A DNA stretch of 64,000 nt from contig NC_089392.1 of assembly GCF_003171515.1 (NCBI RefSeq), forward strand, positions 1-64,000. The letters run 5' to 3'. The DNA comes from Pyrenophora tritici-repentis (lineage: Eukaryota; Ascomycota; Dothideomycetes; Pleosporales; Pleosporaceae). The first letter of the stretch is position 1; every line of letters starts with the position of its first letter. Positions 54,696-64,000 of the stretch are shown piece after piece. Below the pieces are notes generated by a model, which was given only the letters and a program-made list of their open reading frames with translations, had not been told where the DNA came from and ran no database searches. A program made the position numbers and the translations under genes.

Positions 54696-54848
54696 TGTAA
54701 CGGTTTGGGACTTGCCAAGACCGACTTGGGTGAGAGTTGGGTACGGCCATCGCTACCACACTTTCTCATCACACACACCTATATAGCTGCAGTTCCTCCA
54801 TAGCTACACAATGCAACGCAGTCCTCCTCCTCTCCTCACACCGTTACA
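54696..54848 (+). repeat. Copia-2 5' LTR
   Basis: It is 153 bp, equal to 59966-60118 by eye, and includes a CACCTATATAG TATA-like stretch near 54776-54786 that could serve as the element promoter. Confidence 0.9.
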
Positions 54849-57443
54849 GTTATGAGCCCGGAAGCCTTTAATTAAATCGCTGCGTTCACCCGATATACAG
54901 CTAACAGACAAGCTGTCGATACGACGACACTCAACACTAGGAGCATATTTAGCTAGGTAGTTATGGCAACTCAAGAGCACGAAATGCAGGTGACGAGAGC
55001 GTCAGTTACCCTCCGAAAGCCAGACGATTGGTCGAAATGGCTGTTCACGAGGAAGATATCCGCAGACCGGAATGGTCTGTGGGAGTACGTTAACCCAGAT
55101 CTTTCGCCAGAGAGGCTGAAGATGCTAGAAGACGAGAGACCTAAAGAGCTCGAAGTAAGGAGATTTCGAAATCCTCTTACAGACGAGCAGATCGATATCC
55201 CAGACTTGACAGCGACAGAGCTCGCTACGTACAACTCATGGGCTAGACGATTCGATCGCGACGAGGCCAGGTGGCTCACGAAGGAGAAGGCTCTCCGAAA
55301 CCTGAGCCTAGAGATCGTGCAGACAATTGACGTCAAACACCTAGACCTAATCCTCGATTGCGCAGACGCCTATAGCCAGCTGAGAACGCTAAAGAAGCAC
55401 CTCTGTCCATCGATTGGAGAGAGGAACCACCAACTTAGAGCTCGGTACACAGCAGTCTGCACGAGACCAAAGACCGCAAACTTAGATACATGGTTCGACG
55501 AGTGGGTGACGATCACCCGACTCCTTACGGAGGCCAAGATGCCAGAGACGACTGGCAACAGGGCGCAGGAAGAGTTTATCCTGTCGATTAGAGGCCTGGA
55601 CGATAGCTGGGCAGCTACTCAGCTACAAGACCTTATTAAGAAGGAACAGAAGAATGAAGAATTTCCGCTAATCGCGGATTTGATCGCGGAGTTCAGATCA
55701 TACTACCGACGTACACGTCCAATCGCGTCAGGACTTGGAACCTTTGCTACGCTCGAGGTAGCAAGTAGTGGCAATAGCCAAGGATCTCGTACACGCACAG
55801 GACCATGGACACCAAGGTGTCTTGATGGGGAAAACCACAAATTCGATAACTGCCCGTACGTTAACCAGTCAGTTCGGACAAAGGGCTGGAAGCCAGACAA
55901 GGCAATTCAGGATAAGTTCACAGAGCTTAGAGACAGTCCTACGTCGAATTCGATAGCTAATGCACTAAGAGCAACAGAGCGGGGGCTTAAGAAGAAGACG
56001 AAGCCGCAGGCTGAGGTCCAGAGCTCTTCCATGATCAGTATGGACGATGGACAGCCAGCGCGCAATAAGCCACACGTTAATGCGGTGTTGCAGACTGCAG
56101 CAGCTACAGGACTGTCAGCTCCACCGCTGCTCACGAGATGGATACTTGATCCAGGTTCGAACTGCCACGTCACGAATACGAAAGGAGCCGACTGGATCTT
56201 GACAAAGAAAGGGGAGCCTTTAGACTGTGTATACGCTGGAGGAGCCCTCACTCAAGTCGAAGAATGGGGAGAAACGACTATCCAGGTCAAGACTCCGACA
56301 GGAGAAGGACAAATGAAGCTTACATGGGTGGCATACATCCCTGGCTTCTTCACGAGCGTCGTTGGCCTATCGCGGAGCCGATCTCTCGGCATAAACTTCG
56401 ACTCAGGCAGAGACTGTCTGTATCAGAAGAAGGCATCGAACGTAATCTGTCTTCTCCAGTACAGAAACGGTCACTGGCTTGTCGACGTGGAGAAAGACCA
56501 GAAAGTTGAGCTGGATCTACTCTCTACGTACGCGACTCGATATACCAAGCCCTCAAAGGAACCGAGGAAGGATCTCTTAGTCAGTCAGGACACGGCTCAT
56601 CGGATGTTCGGCCATATTAGCCGAAAAGCAGTTGGGCACTTAAACGATCATGTGATCGGGATTAGTGTCGAGGAGCAGGCAATTGCTCCGACATGGACAG
56701 ACTGTCAAGTTTGTATTGAAACGAAGCTTCACAAGTTTGTGAGCAGGAGAGCTCAAAGTGAGCTAGCTGAACGTCCGTTCTACCGAATAGGAATGGACCT
56801 AGTGCAGCTAAGAGAAAGAAACGAGCGCTGCTACAATGGAGATCTATGGATGCTCCATGCAGTGTGTTCGTATAGTAAGTGGCATGAGGCATGCTGCCTA
56901 GCAGATAAGAGCTCAGGCACCCTTAAGCGTACAGTGATGCGTCTACTAGCTAAGATCAAACGCCAGTTCGACGCGGTCGTAGTAGTCGTGAAGCTTGACA
57001 ACGAGCGCGGCTATAGCGAGTTACTCTATGTGCTTAAAGATCTCGGTATTATTGTGGAACCCCGAGCTGAGTACACAGAGGAGCAGAACGGCCTATCAGA
57101 ACAGGCTGGGAAGATGATCGTGATCCGAGCGAGAGCGGTCAGAATTGATGGAAGACTGCCAATGGAACTCTCAAATGAGTGCTGTCTTGTGGCAGTCTAC
57201 CTGCTTAACAGAACACCAGTCGAATCACTGGGATGGAAAACTCCGTACGAGGTAGTACGGGGACAGAAGCCGTCGGCAGCTCACCTCAATGTTGTGGGAG
57301 CCCGAGCCTACGTGCTGAATAATAAGCTGAAGCGAGGAGAGAAGCTCGAATCTCGCGCGCTGATCGGACAGCTAGTTGGATACGACTCCACGAACATATA
57401 CCGAGTATGGATGCCAGCATTGGGACGAGTCCTCAGGACGAGA

Positions 57444-57605
57444 TAGACTCCGCAACAATCAATTCAATCCGGTCACTCTCCTAGACCCACTTACCTATCT
57501 AGGTAGGGCTTAAACTCCTATAGGTAACTACTAGGCTTAAAGCGGTAATCAATCAATCCAATCTGAACCTTCTAGGACCCACTTAATTGATTGTTGCGGA
57601 CTGTG
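57444..57605 (+). mobile_element. MITE-B copy 7 (162 bp)
   Basis: Target duplication GGACGAGA is perfect. It lies between integrase and RT of Copia-2. Confidence 0.95.
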
Positions 57606-57865
57606 GGACGAGAGACGTCGTCTTCATGTCTAATGATGGAACTGAGCCTGTCTACCCAGATCGACAGACTCTGAGAGAGGTGGTGACGATACTGGACGTT
57701 CCAGAACCACTAGAGGAAACCGACCAGGAGATAGAAATGCTCCTACAGTCGGCGCAAAGAGACTGGAGTGGTCCGAGCCGGTCCGAGCAAGCCGCTCGAA
57801 CAGACCACGCCAAGGATGCGCCTCGGACGTTGCCAACACCTGAGAGCACTCCAGAATCAATGCCT

Positions 57866-57899
<34 letters not shown>

Positions 57900-58465
57900 T
57901 GGAAACAGTCGAAATGCCGCGAGGCTGGGAGCAGATACCAGCCGAAGCAGAGGCACCAGATCGACGATTAAACAACGCTCCAAGACGTGAGGAGATTAGC
58001 GGTCAGGTTAGTGAGTCGAACGTTCTGACGGGGAAAAGGCAGAGGAAGACGCTCGGCACGTACTTCGTTGCGTTCGCCCAAGCACTTCAGCAAACAGAGC
58101 CACAGAAGTCACGGCTACACAGGGATGAGCTTCCGCCTCCGCCAAAGAGATGGAAAGACCTAGAGAAGCACCCTTTTGGACAGGAATTTAAAGCGGCAGC
58201 AGCGAAAGAATTCAAGAGCTGTCGTGAAAAGGGCTGTTTTAAGACAACGTCAGCCACAGTGATTAATAGCCAGAGATTGCCCTTGATGTGGGTATTCACG
58301 TACAAGTTTAATGAAGACGGACTTCTGTACAAGTACAAGGCTCGGCTTGTCGTAAGAGGAGACCTCCAGGAGGACTGGGGCGACACGTACGCAGCCACGC
58401 TGGCCGCACGAGTGTTCAGATTCCTCATGGCTCTCACGGCAGCCTTTGGCCTGAAAGCATATCAG

Positions 58466-58623
58466 CAGAGATGTCAACAAGCAAGTCAAGCTGGCTTGAT
58501 TCTTATCGATTGCAGATCACAGACCATTCTCTGGGACGTGCCACTGTGCACGAGCCTCTATATTGTCTGTGATCTGCAATCGATAAGAATCAAGCCAGCT
58601 TGACTTGCTTGTTGACATCTCTG
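58466..58623. mobile_element. Foldback hAT-type MITE (158 bp)
   Basis: The ends CAGAGATGTCAACAAGC extend into about 60-bp inverted arms on each side with a loop of roughly 40 bp. Target duplication CATATCAG is at 58458-58465 and 58624-58631. The outer bases resemble the hAT-2 terminus (CAGAGATGCCAACAATC), so a hAT-2-like transposase is the likely mobiliser. It interrupts the Copia-2 reverse transcriptase. Confidence 0.9.
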
Positions 58624-59965
58624 CATATCAGTATGATGTGCTAAACGCGTTTTTGAACGCACCTCTTGAGAAGCTAGTCTACGTACAGACTCCAGATCCG
58701 TACGTAGAAGAGCTTGGCAAGATACTCGAGCTTAAGAGAGCTCTTTATGGGCTAAAAGACGCGCCTCTTCTCTGGTACAAGCACCTGAAGGAGACGCTAA
58801 TTAAGTTGGGTCTGAAACCAGTAAAGGACGTTCCTTGCTTGTTTACCAACGAGAGACTGATAGTCTTCTTCTATGTTGATGATATCGTGGTACTGGTACA
58901 TCCGGATCACCTTGATGATCATCAGGAATTTGAGAGACGACTGGAGGCGGTATACGACCTGAGAAAGCTTGGAGAGCTCAAGTGGTTCCTTGGGATCAGA
59001 GTTCTGAGAGACTGGACAGCAGGAAAGATCTGGCTAACACAGGACTCATTTATTGAGAAGGTAGTCAACAAGTATGACTTAGATCAGAAGTCAGGGGGAG
59101 ATATCCAGCAGTCCCGCTCGTAGAGAACTCTCTGGCCCAGTCAACCGAGGATACGAGTAACCAGCGTACTCAGCTGTACCAGCAGCTGGTTGGATCGCTG
59201 GCGTATATCTCGACGTTCACGAGACCGGATGTGGCACGAGCCCACTCCGTACTGGCCCGGCATCTCCAGAACCCTGGGCAGAAGCACGTATCGGCAGTAA
59301 AGCATGTCTGGCGATACCTGTATGGAACAAGACATCTAGCGATTAGAGCTAGTCAGCAGATAGCAGAGAGCTCGTCCTACGTCTGGGAAAAGTCTCTCTT
59401 CTATGGAGCATCTGATGCAGCGTTTGCTGATGATGTGGAAAGTCGTCAATCATCTCATGGATATTTGTTCAAGCTCTATGGGATGCCTATTGACTGGAAG
59501 GCTACCCGCCAGAGATCTGTTACGAAGTCAACAACTGAGGCTGAGCTGATAGCTCTATCAGCAACCGGAGGGGAGATGGAATGGTGGACCCGGGTCTTCC
59601 AGCATATCAAGTTCGACCCGGAGATTCAACCAACGATCTACTGCGACAACGAGCAGACGGTCGGGATCGTTAAGAAAGAAGACGAACGGCTTCACACGAA
59701 GCTAAGACATGTAGACACCCATCAAATGTGGGTAAGACAGGAGGTACAGGAAGGAAGGCTCTGTGTAGAGTGGTGCCCTACAGCAGAGATGCCTGCAGAT
59801 GGACTCACAAAGTCCCTCGTAAGGCAGAAACACGCCGAGTTTGTGAGACAGCTAGGGCTTGAAAATGTTCGCCAGCTTCTTACTACTCATGTAAACACAC
59901 CAGAACCAACCGAGCTATGGCACTGGCACTAGTCAGCTTTGTTGATCACGGCAGCTGGGGGGGAG

Positions 59966-60118
59966 TGTAACGGTTTGGGACTTGCCAAGACCGACTTGGG
60001 TGAGAGTTGGGTACGGCCATCGCTACCACACTTTCTCATCACACACACCTATATAGCTGCAGTTCCTCCATAGCTACACAATGCAACGCAGTCCTCCTCC
60101 TCTCCTCACACCGTTACA
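59966..60118 (+). repeat. Copia-2 3' LTR
   Basis: It is 153 bp and equals the 5' LTR by eye. Gypsy-3 integrase coding begins with the next base. Confidence 0.9.
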
Positions 60119-61156
60119 GCATATCACTGGATTCCAGATGCGATCACATCAGATCGGGGCACTCAGTTCGTTAGCGTATTCTGGCGAAGGCTTTGCGAGA
60201 TTCTTAGGATTAATCGGCGGATATCTACAGCTTTTCACCCTCAAACCGACGGAGCCACGGAAAGGATGAACAGCACTTGGGAGACATACATGAAGGCCTT
60301 CGTTAATTGGGCTCAAGACAATTGGGCACCTCTGTGCCCGTTGGCGCAGATCGCGATTAAAGGAAGGGATGCAACAACGACGAAAGTATCTCCGTTTTTC
60401 CTTCAGCATGGTTACAACATCGACCCTCTACAGCTAGAGATCCCTATAGGTGCCGATCGACGGAGATACAACGCACATGAGAAATCTGACCGAGAGAAGG
60501 CTGAATCGATCGTTACCAAACTACGCGAACTCCTAGAGATGGCCCAGGCATCCATGGCACAGGCACAGCAAGAACAAGAACGACAGGCAAACGGAAATCG
60601 TCGAGAAGCACCACAGCTACGCGTTGGCGACAAAGTATGGGTACAGTTAGGAAAACAGTTTGCCACTGGCCGGAGATCAAAGAAACTCGACTGGAGAAGC
60701 GCGAAATACACGGTAATCGAAGTAATCGACACCCACACGGTCCGCCTTAATACACCTCCAGGACCTCACAATGTCTTCCACGTTGACCGGTTAAGACTGG
60801 CATCATCAGACCCCTTACCGAGCCAGTCAAGGGACGATGACCAACCACTACCGATCCAGGTAGACACTGATGGTGCAGACATGTGGGAAGTTGAAGATAT
60901 CCTAGCAGAGATCTGTCGGCGGCGCGGACGTGGAATGAAATGGTGGTACGAAGTGAAGTGGAAGGGTTACCATCTGCCAACAATGGAGCCTAAGGAGAAT
61001 TTGGAGAACACTGAAGCGAAGATTCGATGGGAACAGTTCACGGAACCTTATCGAGACCCTAGAACAAGACTGCTTCCCGCAGGATTCCGTCGTGGCTCAA
61101 ACGAGATCCATCCAGACGCTAGAGAGAGAGAGGAGGGGGGTAATGTAACGGGCTAG
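60119..61156 (+). pseudogene. Gypsy-3 pol, integrase C-terminus and chromodomain
   Basis: The frame is open from the first base of the fragment: ITSDRGTQFVS and STAFHPQTDGATERMN of the integrase core, then KVSPFFLQHGYN, the GPHNVFHVDRL region and a chromodomain-like end (MWEVEDILAE, WYEVKWKGY). The stop lies just inside the 3' LTR. The first part of the gene is missing, so no function remains. Confidence 0.85.
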
Positions 61157-61341
61157 AGCCCAGATGCTATGGTGATCCTCGGTGGAACCTTCGGAGCTTC
61201 CTCGGCACTTTAGATGCTTTGAGAAGCTACGTGAACAACGAGCCAAACGTATATAGATATCGTTGCACTGCAGATAGCTTTCTTCTTCATCGAATACAAT
61301 CCTGTTACCAGGCACCGGCATACTTTGCGCAGCCCCTTACA
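61144..61341 (+). repeat. Gypsy-3 3' LTR
   Basis: It begins TGTAACGGGCTAGAGCCC after a polypurine tract and ends CAGCCCCTTACA at the border to the low-complexity tract. There is no second copy in the window, so the limits rest on the TG/CA ends and the flanks. Confidence 0.7.
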
Positions 61342-62040
61342 GTAGCGAGAGCGATAGCAGGGTAGGCAGAGAGAGCAGTAAGAGTAGTAAGAGGGTAGGT
61401 AGGGAGAGAAATGTAGCAGCAGCGAGAACAGCGAGGGCAGTAAGGTCGGCGAGGGTAGTAAGGTCGGCGAGGAGAGCGAGAGCGTAGGTAGTGTAGGCAG
61501 CAAGAGCAACAGTAGTAACAGTGGCGATATTGGCGAGAGTAGCACGAGCAGTAAGAGCAGTAAGAGTGTAGGTAGTAAGAGAAAGGAGAGCGGGGGGAGT
61601 AACAAGATAGTAGACAGCAAAAGAAGTAATAGTAGTAAGCAGCGAGGAAGGCAAGGAAGGCAACGACAGCGAGGGTGGTAATATTAGCGATGGCGGCGAG
61701 AGTGTAGGCATTAAGAGAAGTAAGAGGAAGAAGAGTAATAAGAGCAGCAAGAGGAAAGAAAATAAGAGTAATAGTAGTAAGATAAATAAACGTTTTTAGC
61801 GTAATAAAAATATAATAAGGAGATAATTAGAGTAGAAAGGATAAAGAAATAAGTAGAAAAGGGTAACAGCAGCGAGAGCAAAAGCGTAGGTAGTAAAAGT
61901 AGTAATAGCAGAGATAGCATGGAAAGTAAGGAGAGTAATAGCAGCAACAGTAGCGATAGTAGTAAAAGCGAGAGCAGAGAGGATAGCAACAGCGTAGGCA
62001 GTAAAAGCAGCAAAGGCGCGGGTAGTAAGAAGGCAGGTTG
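61342..62040. repeat. Purine-rich low-complexity tract (G/A-rich on plus)
   Basis: Words such as GTAGCAGCGAGAGC and GTAAGAGTAG are those of the left tract in reverse complement. It continues the outer flank of the second TLH copy after the retroelement insertions. No gene is seen. Confidence 0.7.
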
Positions 62041-62291
62041 TCAGATTTTTATGGATGGGATCAAGTGTATTCTCTGTGTCTGTCTACGGCTCTGTCTGTG
62101 GGAGGTGGCCTCGCCTCGGGCTTGGCAGTGCTAAGTCCCGGCGCTAGCCCTGGTTTGGGGGTCTCATGTCCTTCCCCAACCACCATCGGCTCGATCATGG
62201 AGCAAAACCTCGCCTCAATCTGACACACCCCCTCAGCTCGGCGCTCCTCGGCAGCCTGAGCTGGAGTGGTCTTTGCGACATTCATACCGGA
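62041..62291 (-). repeat. Possible Copia-3 3' LTR
   Basis: Between the purine-rich tract and the Copia-3 stop codon lie about 250 bp of complex sequence. Read on the minus strand it begins near TGTTATATAGTCCGG and ends CTGACA, which would fit an LTR. No second copy is available, so this is tentative. Confidence 0.35.
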
Positions 62292-64000
62292 CTATATAAC
62301 AAGACTTTCCATCTTCTCTAGAATTTCCTCTGGATCTGCTTCCTCTACGTCTCGTTCCTTCACTTCAACCAGTCCGACCTGCGTCAAGAACTGGGGCCAG
62401 TTGTTGGCAGGCAGGGTCTTCGTGAAACCATCGGCGAGCATTTCGCCAGACGGTACATACACGACTCTGATAGACTTTCGCTTTGCCTCTTGCCTCAGCC
62501 AGTGATTGTGGATGTCCACGTGACGGAGTTTCGTCGTCAGCTGAGAGATCTCCTCGTTGATCAGCCGGATCGTCTGCGTATTATCGCACTGTATCGTAAT
62601 TGTCTTCTCCGTCAACTCTACCCGAAGCTCCTCTAGCAGCATCCGCACAAACATGGACTCCTTAGCCACTTGCGATAGCGCGAGGAGTTCTGCTTCGGTC
62701 GTAGATGTCGTGATGGTATCTTGTTTGTTCGCCCTCCATGCGATCAGTCCTCCAAATAGCTTGATAACGTACCCTTGGGAGCTCTTGCGATCCGCGGTGT
62801 TGTCCGCAAAGGATGCATCGCTAGCTACTACCAATTGGTCGTCTCCTCCGAATGATAAGGATAGAAGCTTGGTTGACTCCAGGTACAACAGCACTCGGTC
62901 AGCGGCTTCTTGATGTAGTGGACCAGGGTTTGTGAGGAACCGGGCGAGTCGTGATACTGGGAATGCGACATCGGGTCGGGTGTTGACGGCGGCGAAGAGT
63001 AACGATCCAATCTTGCGTTGATACAAGTTAATCTCTCCAGGAGTCGCCAAACCCTCACGTGCAACTAGTTCGACTCTAGCCATTGGTGTGTTGTGTCGTT
63101 GGTCCTTGTTCGTTGCCAGCCGTGCAATCTTCTCAACATAAGCTTTCTGTGACAGCCAGATCTTTCGCTTCTCTCGGTCCCGTATAACTTCTACTCCTAA
63201 AAACCACTGCAAATCCTTTCCTCCGGTCAGGTTGTATCGCTGTTTCAGTTCCTCTTCCACTTTCCGAGCTACTTCCGCGTGCCGTTTCGAAGAGGCAAGG
63301 ATAATGTCATCAACATAAAAGAAGATGAACACTCCGTCTCGGATCATGCAGCAAGGTTCGTGGGGAACTGGCGAGAACCCGATTTCTAGAAGGAAGGCAG
63401 TGAAGTGTCTTTGCCAGAGCAATGGCGAGATCCGTAGGCCGTACAGCGCTTTGTTTAGTTGCAGTATTGTTCCCTGCTTCCTGTATCCTGGGGGCATCCG
63501 CATGTACACTGTTCGATCAATATCTGCGTTGACGAAGGCGTTCGATACGTCGTATTGCTTCAGCTCTAGGTCAAACCGGGCCGCAATCGACACTAGCATC
63601 CGAAACGATCTTCCGGCCAGTGTAGCAGCGTAGGTTTCTTGTGCGGTGACATTTCGTTGCTGGTCTCCACGCACTACCAATCGCGCCTTACACTTCTGGA
63701 ATCGATGGTGCTTGTCAAATTTGTAGGTGTATACCCACATTGAGTCCAGTACCTGCTGGTCGGTCTTCCGAGCCGTCTTCGCCGGGACCTCTGACCAGGA
63801 TCTGGTTTCCTTGTGGCTATGGAGATGTGTAATCTCAGCCTCTTTGAAAAAATAGAACAACTCGTGATCCTCTCGCAGGCCGTTCGCTTGGGGAGGCGGT
63901 GGCAGCTGGCTGCGATGAGGCTTCTTGCCGTTTCGCATCATACGCTCAAGCTTTGCCTTGTCCAGTCGCTCTCCTGCCAAGTTTTGAACGTTTCCTGCCT
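62292..64000 (-). CDS. Copia-3 reverse transcriptase and RNase H, continues past the window
   Basis: The frame is open on the minus strand from the right edge to the stop at 62292-62294. The motif MWVYTYKFDKHH starts the RT; DVSNAFVNADID and FYVDDIILASS are its active-site motifs. The RNase H part has VVASDASFADN, STTEAELLALSQ, CDNTQTIRLINEE and PSGEMLADGFTKTL. Within the window no stop or frameshift interrupts it. It might be the counterpart of the RT-less Copia-1, but the two cannot be compared because they share no region. Confidence 0.85.
   Translation of the reverse strand, partial: AGNVQNLAGERLDKAKLERMMRNGKKPHRSQLPPPPQANGLREDHELFYFFKEAEITHLHSHKETRSWSEVPAKTARKTDQQVLDSMWVYTYKFDKHHRFQKCKARLVVRGDQQRNVTAQETYAATLAGRSFRMLVSIAARFDLELKQYDVSNAFVNADIDRTVYMRMPPGYRKQGTILQLNKALYGLRISPLLWQRHFTAFLLEIGFSPVPHEPCCMIRDGVFIFFYVDDIILASSKRHAEVARKVEEELKQRYNLTGGKDLQWFLGVEVIRDREKRKIWLSQKAYVEKIARLATNKDQRHNTPMARVELVAREGLATPGEINLYQRKIGSLLFAAVNTRPDVAFPVSRLARFLTNPGPLHQEAADRVLLYLESTKLLSLSFGGDDQLVVASDASFADNTADRKSSQGYVIKLFGGLIAWRANKQDTITTSTTEAELLALSQVAKESMFVRMLLEELRVELTEKTITIQCDNTQTIRLINEEISQLTTKLRHVDIHNHWLRQEAKRKSIRVVYVPSGEMLADGFTKTLPANNWPQFLTQVGLVEVKERDVEEADPEEILEKMESLVI

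Larger units (their letters stand above)
54963..59932 (+). pseudogene. Copia-2 gag-pol, broken by two insertions and a frameshift
   Basis: Start ATG 54963. The gag part is followed by a Cys/His stretch (CLDGENHKFDNC). The protease motif is WILDPGSNCHV, with Pro where Thr or Ser is usual. The integrase has HRMFGHISRKAV, CQVCIETK and KLDNERGYSE. After MITE-B (57444-57605) comes a Pro/Glu repeat (57860-57900) and the start of the RT. After the foldback element (58466-58623) the RT continues with YVDD near 58875. A frameshift near 59100 separates it from the RNase H part (ASDAAFADD, CDNEQTVGIV). Gene order is typical Copia. The element is not autonomous in this state. Confidence 0.85.
54696..60118 (+). 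mobile_element. Copia-2 LTR retrotransposon
   Basis: Two 153-bp LTRs, 54696-54848 and 59966-60118, appear identical and run TGTAACGG to CCGTTACA. A GGGGGGGAG purine tract precedes the 3' LTR. Left flanking bases GTAGT and right flanking bases GCATA do not match, and the flanks belong to different sequences (TLH tract and Gypsy-3). MITE-B copy 7 and a foldback element are inserted in the coding region. Confidence 0.9.
60119..61341 (+). mobile_element. Gypsy-3, 3' end with LTR
   Basis: A fragment of a second chromodomain Gypsy family. Coding 60119-61156 is followed by a 198-bp 3' LTR at 61144-61341 (TGTAACGGGC to CCCCTTACA). A purine tract AGAGAGAGGAGGGGGG precedes the LTR. The left side is cut at the Copia-2 LTR and the right side runs into the purine-rich tract. 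Confidence 0.85.

Noticed and set aside
62061..62285. Short frame in the 62.0-62.3 kb gap as a small gene
   Set aside because: It has no recognisable domain and lies where a Copia-3 LTR is expected.

Overview
The window looks like a transposon-packed subtelomere of a filamentous ascomycete (Pezizomycotina; a Dothideomycete/Pleosporales-type genome is my guess, not shown). The reasons are CCCTAA-type telomere-like motifs at the extreme left, short 46-53 bp introns with GTAAGT/GTATGT donors, OrsD-type zinc-finger proteins fused to a RecQ-like helicase (telomere-linked helicase, TLH), a Tad-like LINE, chromodomain Gypsy and Copia retroelements, several hAT families and a lone cytochrome P450. 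I see no rRNA, tRNA or CRISPR, and probably a single ordinary cellular gene, the P450.

Layout. 1-4853: pyrimidine-rich, strand-asymmetric subtelomeric tract with no believable gene. 4854-16541 (minus): a TLH pseudogene broken by hAT-1 (5147-7872), hAT-2 (9969-13784), a 128-bp MITE and two small frameshifts. 17092-22660: a nearly intact Tad-like LINE. 22661-23009: second copy of a 349-bp subtelomeric repeat. 23010-29725: an old minus-strand Gypsy into which a young Gypsy (23471-28998, LTRs identical by eye, TSD AGCAG) has jumped. 29726-36250: hAT-3, itself hit by hAT-1 copy 2 and three MITEs. 36251-39830: a decayed second LINE. 40031-41569: intact P450. 42479-43330: Pogo transposase remnant. 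43409-47220: 5' half of Copia-1. 47221-50957: hAT-2 copy 2, with an apparently intact transposase. 50958-51921: right half of hAT-4. 51922-54505: second TLH copy on the plus strand, 5' truncated, followed by the inverted purine-rich tract. 54696-60118: Copia-2. 60119-61341: 3' end of Gypsy-3. 61342-62040: more purine-rich tract. 62292-64000: Copia-3 reverse transcriptase, running off the right edge.

How it fits together. The two TLH copies are in opposite orientation and each has the low-complexity tract on its outer, 3' side, as if two subtelomeric modules had been joined head to head. Two MITE families (128 bp and 162 bp, 11 copies in all) and one 158-bp foldback element all carry perfect 8-bp target duplications, and nearly all lie inside transposon genes. 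In contrast hAT-2 (both copies), hAT-3 and Copia-2 lack matching duplications and are flanked by unrelated elements, which points to repeated ectopic recombination (or assembly joins) through repeats.

The observation I consider most worth following is that the middle of the TLH protein, between the OrsD zinc fingers and the RecQ helicase, carries a full tyrosine-recombinase signature (RxxEL, K, R, H and Y nine residues after the H). This suggests that the telomere-linked helicase gene may be, or derive from, a recombinase-helicase mobile element.
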